NCBI GenBank assembly: GCA_016177205.1
Contig: JACOVS010000014.1
Coordinates: forward strand, 1 to 11,132
From: Candidatus Aenigmatarchaeota archaeon
GTDB lineage: Archaea > Aenigmatarchaeota > Aenigmatarchaeia > JACPZZ01
Direction of reading: 5' to 3'
DNA: 11,132 nucleotides
The position numbers were made by a program, and so were the translations under genes. The notes under the pieces were generated by a model, which searched no databases, was not told where the DNA came from, and saw only the letters and a list, made by a program, of their open reading frames with translations. Of the stretch, positions 6,596 to 11,132 are shown piece after piece; position 1 is the stretch's first letter; each line of letters opens with the position of its first letter.

Positions 6596-8245
6596 ATGTA
6601 TTTTCTTGGAATATCGGGAATGATGCACGACCCGGCTGCGTGCCTGGTGCGCGACAACGAAATCGTGGCTTTTGTGGAGGAAGAGAGATTTAACAGAATA
6701 AAACATTCACCTAAATCCTTCCCGTCAAAGGCCGTTGCGTTTTGCCTGAAAAGGGCGGGCATAAAAATTTCCGACGTGGATAAAATAGGATTCCATTTTA
6801 ACCCAAGCTATAAAAATCTTTTCTGGAAGAGAAAATCACAATTTCTACGGGGGCCGGAGCAGTTAGTCGGCACGCCTTACCTGAGGTCTTCGGTTTTTAG
6901 CTTCGTGGAATCAGGATTCAAGAAAAATTTCAAATACAAGCCAAAGGTTGAATATATAGACCATCACATGGCCCACGCCGCGTCCTCGTTTCACCTGAGC
7001 GGTTTCAATGACGCAACGGTACTCACCATAGACGGCGCCGGCGAATCGACCGCGACAATGGCCGCACACGGCGCCGACAATGAAATCAATGTTATCAAGG
7101 AATTTGCGGTTCCGAACAGTTTGGGCATAGCGTACATGGCAATGACAGAGTGGCTGGGTTTCCAGGCCTTCGAGGGCGAAGGCAAGGTCATGGGCCTGGC
7201 GCCGTACGGAAACAGGTACCTAAAAATTTTTGACAGCATAATCAAGAAAACATCCGGCGGTTACAAATTCGACGAAAGGTACGATAACAAGGCGTGGTCT
7301 TATTCCGACTACGCCGTCGGCGCGCTGGGCAAACCGCGGTTATCGAATGAGGAAATACTGAAGTACCACAAAAACGTGGCCTATTCGGTGCAGTCAAGGC
7401 TTGAAGAGACGGTTAAACACCTTGTGGAAAAATTTGTTGGCGAAACAGGGTCCAAAAACCTCTGCCTTGCCGGCGGGGTTGCGCTTAATTCAAAAATGAA
7501 CGGCGAGATACTTTATTCCGGCCTGATCGACGACATATTCATACAGCCCGCCGCGAACGACGCCGGCAACGCCATAGGCTGCGCGGTAAAGATGGCCGTC
7601 GATTGCGGAAACAGATTTGGAAAAATGGAGCACATATATTACGGGCCTGAATACCAAGACGATGAAATTAAAAAAACACTTCAAATGCTGAAAATCGAGG
7701 CGGCCTATCACACAGATATCGCCGGAAAGGTCGCAGAACTTCTGGCAAAAGGGAAAATAGTCGGATGGTTCCAGGGAAAAATGGAAGCAGGGCCGCGTGC
7801 GTTGGGCAACAGGAGCATCCTGGCGGACCCGCGCGATCCGAAAATGAAGGACACCATAAACTTCTTCGTGAAGCACAGGGAATCTTTCAGGCCTTTTTGC
7901 CCTAGCATACTTGATGAAAAGAGAAACAAGTATTTTGAAGTCGACCATGAAACGCCGTTCATGATCCTCATACAAAAAGTTCCCAAGGATGTGCAGAAGG
8001 AAATACCGGCCGTTGTGCATGTGGACGGAACAATAAGATCGCAGACAGTGAGAAAAGACCAAAATCCGAAATACCACAAGCTGATATCCGAGTTCTACAG
8101 GCTGACCGGGGTGCCCGTATTGTTGAACACAAGCTTCAACGTAGCGGGCGAACCGATCGTTAACACGCCGCAGGAGGCAATAGCAGACTTCTACCGTGAA
8201 GGCATAGACGCCCTTGCGATAGGCAATTATCTTCTGACCAAATGA
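6596..8245 (+). CDS. NodU/CmcH/TobZ-family O-carbamoyltransferase
   Basis: Cytoplasmic enzyme of 549 aa that uses carbamoyl phosphate and ATP to form carbamoyl-adenylate and transfers the carbamoyl group to a hydroxyl, often of a sugar. Both family domains are complete. The N-terminal Kae1/TsaD-like domain has GISGMMHDPAACLV (5-18), FVEEERFNRIKH (26-37), HHMAHAASSF (123-132), TIDGAGES (144-151) and FEGEGKVMGLAPYG (192-205); LAGGVALNSKMN (291-302) and PAANDAGNAIGCA (318-330) complete the nucleotide site. The C-terminal domain has GPRALGNRSILADPR (399-413), ESFRPFCPS (429-437), LLNTSFNVAGEPIV (509-522) and a final helix with DALAIGNYLL. Length is normal for the family. Last of the four rightward genes, it overlaps the convergent PHP gene by 19 nt. 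By context it should carbamoylate the locus's glycan or a nucleotide-sugar precursor; the acceptor is unknown. Confidence 0.92.
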   Translation: MYFLGISGMMHDPAACLVRDNEIVAFVEEERFNRIKHSPKSFPSKAVAFCLKRAGIKISDVDKIGFHFNPSYKNLFWKRKSQFLRGPEQLVGTPYLRSSVFSFVESGFKKNFKYKPKVEYIDHHMAHAASSFHLSGFNDATVLTIDGAGESTATMAAHGADNEINVIKEFAVPNSLGIAYMAMTEWLGFQAFEGEGKVMGLAPYGNRYLKIFDSIIKKTSGGYKFDERYDNKAWSYSDYAVGALGKPRLSNEEILKYHKNVAYSVQSRLEETVKHLVEKFVGETGSKNLCLAGGVALNSKMNGEILYSGLIDDIFIQPAANDAGNAIGCAVKMAVDCGNRFGKMEHIYYGPEYQDDEIKKTLQMLKIEAAYHTDIAGKVAELLAKGKIVGWFQGKMEAGPRALGNRSILADPRDPKMKDTINFFVKHRESFRPFCPSILDEKRNKYFEVDHETPFMILIQKVPKDVQKEIPAVVHVDGTIRSQTVRKDQNPKYHKLISEFYRLTGVPVLLNTSFNVAGEPIVNTPQEAIADFYREGIDALAIGNYLLTK

Positions 8246-8850
8246 CCCGCGATCTTCCCGCCTTTCACAATCCATGTCATCGGGTGTACGTAAAACGGGC
8301 TTTGGGTAAAATTCATCTTGAATCTCCCTTTCAAAAGCAATTTTCCTGCCTCATGTACGTTTTCAGTCTCGACTTCTACGGTTGCGCTACCCAACTCAGA
8401 CAAAAAATGCGCGTCACTCCCGCAGATGACGGGTTTATTGCTTATACGTGCAAGCTCCAAAGCGGCCTCATTTTTCGCAAGCGACGTGCGGGAATTAAAA
8501 GCTTCTACCATATCCACGGCGCGAACCAAAGATCCAGGATCCTTGTGCGCGCGGAACGGATGCGGCAATATAGAAACCGCGCCCTGCGAGCGTATTTCGT
8601 CGCACGCCTCGGAGAAATCCCGCGATTTCACAGATTCTTCCAGAAACAGGCCTATAAGGTGGCCTTTGTTTGTTGATATTTCCTCACCTTTGATTATTTT
8701 TATCTTTTTATTGAAATTCTTGAATGAAGAAAAGTTGTTGTGGTCTGTTACGGCTATACAATCGACGCCTTTGGAAATTTCCGTCCTGATTATTTTTATG
8801 GGGTCCGTGTTGCAGTCAGCGGAGTATTTTGTGTGCACGTGCAAGTCTAT
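8227..8850 (-). CDS. PHP-domain metal-dependent phosphoesterase, non-canonical start
   Basis: About 207 aa if read from the ATA at 8850. It carries the PHP metal-site motifs in order: DLHVHTKYSAD (2-12; H4, H6, D12), VTDHNN (34-39; D36, H37), KGEEIS (54-59), GHLIG (63-67; H64), LPHPFR (95-100; H97), VEAFN (115-119) and CGSDAHF (143-149; D146, H148). This is the complete set expected of a trinuclear phosphoesterase-type PHP protein. Relatives include histidinol phosphatase, CpsB/Wzb-type tyrosine phosphatases of capsule loci, and phosphoesterases of unknown substrate. The frame stays open to 9108, but that part is an out-of-frame shadow of the GPT gene. Between the GPT stop and the HxH motif there is no ATG or GTG. 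A GGTGAT site (8865-8860) lies 9 nt before ATA 8850; TTG 8844 is the alternative. Substrate unknown. Confidence 0.85.
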   Translation of the reverse strand: MDLHVHTKYSADCNTDPIKIIRTEISKGVDCIAVTDHNNFSSFKNFNKKIKIIKGEEISTNKGHLIGLFLEESVKSRDFSEACDEIRSQGAVSILPHPFRAHKDPGSLVRAVDMVEAFNSRTSLAKNEAALELARISNKPVICGSDAHFLSELGSATVEVETENVHEAGKLLLKGRFKMNFTQSPFYVHPMTWIVKGGKIAGHLVRR

Positions 8851-8859
8851 GTTAATATT

Positions 8860-8865
8860 ATCACC
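8860..8865 (-). promoter_or_regulatory. Shine-Dalgarno GGTGAT for PHP gene
   Basis: On the minus strand GGTGAT is a full six-base match to the archaeal anti-Shine-Dalgarno. It is 6 nt after the GPT stop codon, 9 nt before ATA 8850 and 15 nt before TTG 8844. Its position argues that translation of the PHP protein begins right before the DLHVHT motif. Confidence 0.55.
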
Positions 8866-8870
8866 CGAAA

Positions 8871-9920
8871 TCAGTACCTGAGGACAAAACCCGAAACGAG
8901 CAGCAGGGAGGCAGCGCATACCACCACTTGAACGCAGATCAGTATTGCGCTGACCTGCCACTCCTTGAAATCGCCAGACATCATGACAACATGAGTCAGC
9001 GAGTAAGGCTTGTCGTATTTGGGCTTCAGAATCCCGCCCTTGCGGAGCACGCCGTAATTCTCGGCTGCCAGGCCAGAGCGGAGTTTCAGGGCCAGTTCTA
9101 TTATCCACGGAGTGAAAATATAGAGGGCGAATTTTTCCATGTTCCCTATTATGGCTATGACCGCCATTGCGGCCCCCATGGCGTATACGAAACTGTCGCC
9201 TGGCAATATCCTTGCCGGGTACCAGTTGTACCGGAGGAAAGCCAGAACGGCCGCGGCCATTACAAACGCTATTGACGCTGCCGCAAGTTCGCCGTTAATG
9301 TAGCCGAATATTCCCATGAACACCAGTGTAACAAAGCCCATGCCCGCTTCCAGGCCGTTGAAGCCTGCCAGCATATTAACGGCGTTCGATGCGCCGACCA
9401 CGCCGGCCGGCACTATCAGGAGCGGGTACAGGATTCCCAGGTCCACGACACCGAGCAAGGGTATGGACATCGTCGAATTGCCGGCCATTATCGCCATGAG
9501 GGGTATTGCTGCAGGCAACGTCAACAAAGGCTTTTGCCATTGCTTCCACCCGACGCGCTTGTACCTTTCAAACCCTTTTACACCTTCGCTTTTTTTCTGC
9601 AACCTTGTCATATCGTCGAACATTCCGATTACCATGATGAGCAGTATCGTGGACATGCCGGCAAAAATACCCGCCAAGTTGGCTGGCGAAAGCAGGTTGC
9701 CGGAAAACGCAAACACGTTCAGCCATATGAACAGGAACATGCCTGCAAGAAAGCCGGAGATTACGGCAGGCCCGCCCATTTCAGCAACTTCCGGTTTGTT
9801 TGGTTTCTGTACGTCGATTCCCACCATGCCGACGGATTTCAAAAATTTTATCAGCTTCGGAATTAACAGCAGAGAGGTTGCAAAAGACACAACAGACGCG
9901 GCGACAATAGTTATATCCAT
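8871..9920 (-). CDS. Alg7/GPT-type UDP-GlcNAc(-like):polyprenyl-phosphate sugar-1-phosphate transferase
   Basis: Polytopic membrane enzyme of 349 aa of the PNPT family, which starts lipid-linked glycans by moving a HexNAc-1-phosphate from its UDP donor to dolichyl or polyprenyl phosphate on the cytoplasmic face. Visible motifs: QKPNKPEVAEMGG (38-50), the catalytic Asp pair GMFDD (99-103), NMLAGFNGLEAGMG (182-195) and YNWYPARILPGDSFVYAMG (231-249). NxLAGxNGLEAG and GDxFxY are the eukaryotic Alg7 and archaeal forms of these blocks, unlike bacterial WecA or MraY. About ten hydrophobic segments are evident. The hydrophilic loop at 285-310 probably is the sugar-binding loop. The ATG at 9920 is 4 nt after the GT-C gene's stop, so the two are surely co-transcribed; no strong Shine-Dalgarno is seen. 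The PHP gene follows by 20 nt. The exact HexNAc is not known. Confidence 0.9.
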   Translation of the reverse strand: MDITIVAASVVSFATSLLLIPKLIKFLKSVGMVGIDVQKPNKPEVAEMGGPAVISGFLAGMFLFIWLNVFAFSGNLLSPANLAGIFAGMSTILLIMVIGMFDDMTRLQKKSEGVKGFERYKRVGWKQWQKPLLTLPAAIPLMAIMAGNSTMSIPLLGVVDLGILYPLLIVPAGVVGASNAVNMLAGFNGLEAGMGFVTLVFMGIFGYINGELAAASIAFVMAAAVLAFLRYNWYPARILPGDSFVYAMGAAMAVIAIIGNMEKFALYIFTPWIIELALKLRSGLAAENYGVLRKGGILKPKYDKPYSLTHVVMMSGDFKEWQVSAILICVQVVVCAASLLLVSGFVLRY

Positions 9921-9924
9921 AATC

Positions 9925-11132
9925 TCAGCCGTAGTTGACCTTGAATATTAATGTGGCAGGGTTCTCATAAACAAGCGAATATTTTTGCGACCCGGCCAAA
10001 TAGCTTACGAATTCCGCAGGCGTGGATGTTATGACGTTTGAGTTGCTTATGGAGAATTTTGCTACGACTATGTAACCAATCCCGTTCCTTTCCAGAAGCG
10101 GTATAACCTTTTCGTCGTTCTTTGAAAACAGTACACCGGGCAGCTCTTTCATGTCGGTCCACACAGAGTTTATCCCGGGCGCATAAAATTGGCACGGCGC
10201 GCCCCAGAGATTTATAGTGTACGAGCCTTTCGGCACGTTTTCATTCATCCACCTGCACCCTTCCAGGTATTCGGGACTGAACTGCTTGACGGATTTCATC
10301 TCCGCGACGCGGTTGGCTGATATAGCATAGCCGTAGAACGCCATAAGGAGGATGAGAAGGACAGCCAATATTACCGACACATGGTTCCCTATCCTGCTCT
10401 GCTTGGGCGCCAATACCGTCTCCAGCAGCCCGGCGAAATAGATACCGCCCAAAACAAACAGGGGAACTACGCCTATGAGGACCGCCCTGATGGAATCCTC
10501 GGTTCTCGCGTTGATTGTCCCGTATGCCAGCAGTCCGTACAGGAAAATACCGGCGATCGACATTGACCTGATGCCGTTCCTGCTCAGCATCCCAAAAACA
10601 ACGCCGGCCACAAACAAAAGGAATATTGCGGAAGTGTAACCGAACTGTATGTAATTCATAACGCCTATGTCTATCAGCGAAAGGTTCGTTCCTGACTGCT
10701 GCACATAACCGGAGAAGCTTCCTATATCCAGTTCCACCCCAGCAGGCGCTTCGCCTGTGTAACACCTGTTGTCCGCCGGAATACGCGGCTGGCAAATGCC
10801 TTCGTACGACAAAATTTGCCTTATATTCGACGAAGAGCCGACAACCAGAGCTATTGCAAAAAGCACGGCAAAACCTTTCAGGTTTTTCTTCCAGTCCGCG
10901 CCGGAAAAGAAAAGCACAAGCATCAGCGGAAACACGAGCAGGCCTGTGAATTTGGACAACGCGACGAACCCCGCGGAAATTCCGGACAGCAGGAGGAATT
11001 TTTTGCGGCTGGCCTCAAGGTAACTGAAAAAGCTGTACAGGAAGAACGTGAAGAAGAATACCAGCGGGGCTTCGGAGTACACGAGGACATTGTAGGTTAT
11101 CATTGACGGGGTTACAAAATACAGGAAAGTCG
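9925..11132 (-). CDS. GT-C (PMT/ArnT-like) membrane glycosyltransferase, 5' end outside window
   Basis: The frame stays open to the right edge (upstream codons read TFLYFVTPS), so the ATG at 11103 is internal. About 400 residues are visible. The first part, FVTPSMITYNVLVYSEAPLVFF, matches the segment after the catalytic loop of PMT/ArnT-type enzymes with its conserved YSE. These use a polyprenyl-phosphate sugar on the outer membrane face. The N-terminal loop with the catalytic acidic residues is missing from the window. Several transmembrane helices follow, then from about 265 residues after the internal ATG a hydrophilic C-terminal domain (VAEMKSVKQ...CRWMNENVP...YIVVAKF) predicted outside the cell. 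Such a soluble tail is common in archaeal members. It ends with TGA at 9925-9927 and starts a three-gene leftward unit (GT-C, GPT, PHP) as far as seen. The acceptor could be a lipid-linked glycan or a protein. Confidence 0.82.
   Translation of the reverse strand, partial: TFLYFVTPSMITYNVLVYSEAPLVFFFTFFLYSFFSYLEASRKKFLLLSGISAGFVALSKFTGLLVFPLMLVLFFSGADWKKNLKGFAVLFAIALVVGSSSNIRQILSYEGICQPRIPADNRCYTGEAPAGVELDIGSFSGYVQQSGTNLSLIDIGVMNYIQFGYTSAIFLLFVAGVVFGMLSRNGIRSMSIAGIFLYGLLAYGTINARTEDSIRAVLIGVVPLFVLGGIYFAGLLETVLAPKQSRIGNHVSVILAVLLILLMAFYGYAISANRVAEMKSVKQFSPEYLEGCRWMNENVPKGSYTINLWGAPCQFYAPGINSVWTDMKELPGVLFSKNDEKVIPLLERNGIGYIVVAKFSISNSNVITSTPAEFVSYLAGSQKYSLVYENPATLIFKVNYG

Noticed and set aside
7490..8275. 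Long antisense frame (261 codons) opposite the carbamoyltransferase
   Set aside because: No recognisable motifs; it mirrors a strongly conserved gene and is explained by codon bias of that gene.
8851..9108. N-terminal extension of the PHP reading frame, starting upstream at 9108
   Set aside because: It lies fully within the GPT coding sequence in another frame, has a composition unlike a protein domain (Arg/Gly/Ser-rich, several Cys), and the PHP domain begins right after the GPT stop.
9316..9951. Antisense frame (211 codons) opposite the GPT gene
   Set aside because: Rich in Pro/Thr/Ser as expected for the complement of a membrane protein gene; no motif. The same holds for 8318-8881 (+) and 10241-10795 (-).
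1..11132. CRISPR, tRNA/rRNA, insertion sequence or attachment site
   Set aside because: No spaced direct repeats, tRNA-like cloverleaf, transposase motifs or terminal repeats were seen by eye; nearly all bases are in coding regions.

Overview
This 11.1 kb window looks like part of an archaeal surface-glycan (N-glycan, glycolipid or capsule-like polysaccharide) locus. The archaeal assignment rests on four things. The sugar-phosphate transferase at 8871-9920 (-) is of the eukaryote/archaeal Alg7 type rather than the bacterial WecA/MraY type. AGG and ATA codons are used heavily. Several Shine-Dalgarno-like sites have the GGTG(AT) form. Genes are tightly packed with archaeal-style AT-rich boxes. 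No rRNA, tRNA, transposase or CRISPR array is visible, so the lineage cannot be fixed further; a small-genome (DPANN-like) or euryarchaeal host are both possible.

Layout, left to right: (1) 2-1513 (+), the 3' part of an AsnB-type glutamine amidotransferase whose N-terminus lies outside the window. (2) 1494-2636 (-), a GT4-family glycosyltransferase, tail-to-tail with asnB and overlapping it by 20 nt. (3) 2637-2757, a divergent intergenic region with a 32-bp interrupted dyad. (4) 2758-8245 (+), a compact four-gene unit: a ColD/RfbH-type PLP sugar 3-dehydratase, a Wzx-like flippase, a GDP-mannose 4,6-dehydratase-like SDR, and a NodU/CmcH-type carbamoyltransferase. (5) 8227-11132 (-), a second compact unit facing the first: a GT-C membrane glycosyltransferase (5' end outside the window), an Alg7-like GlcNAc-1-P transferase, and a PHP-domain metallohydrolase. 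It meets unit 4 tail-to-tail with a 19-nt overlap.

How the genes may work together (inference): the SDR would make a GDP-4-keto-6-deoxyhexose. The PLP enzyme, whose catalytic Lys is replaced by His as in ColD and RfbH, would remove the C3 hydroxyl to give a 3,6-dideoxyhexose precursor. The GT4 enzyme would add sugars to a lipid carrier primed by the Alg7-like transferase. The carbamoyltransferase and AsnB-like protein would decorate the glycan or precursor with carbamoyl and amide groups, the flippase would move the lipid-linked product across the membrane, and the GT-C enzyme would act on the outer face. A 4-keto reductase/epimerase and any reductase partner of the PLP enzyme are not in the window.

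The most notable points are: the PLP dehydratase keeps three of the four [2Fe-2S] cysteines known in the RfbH/E1 family; the PHP gene has no ATG or GTG start but has a GGTGAT site 9 nt before an ATA codon; and the GT4 enzyme has Met in place of the first Glu of its EX7E motif.
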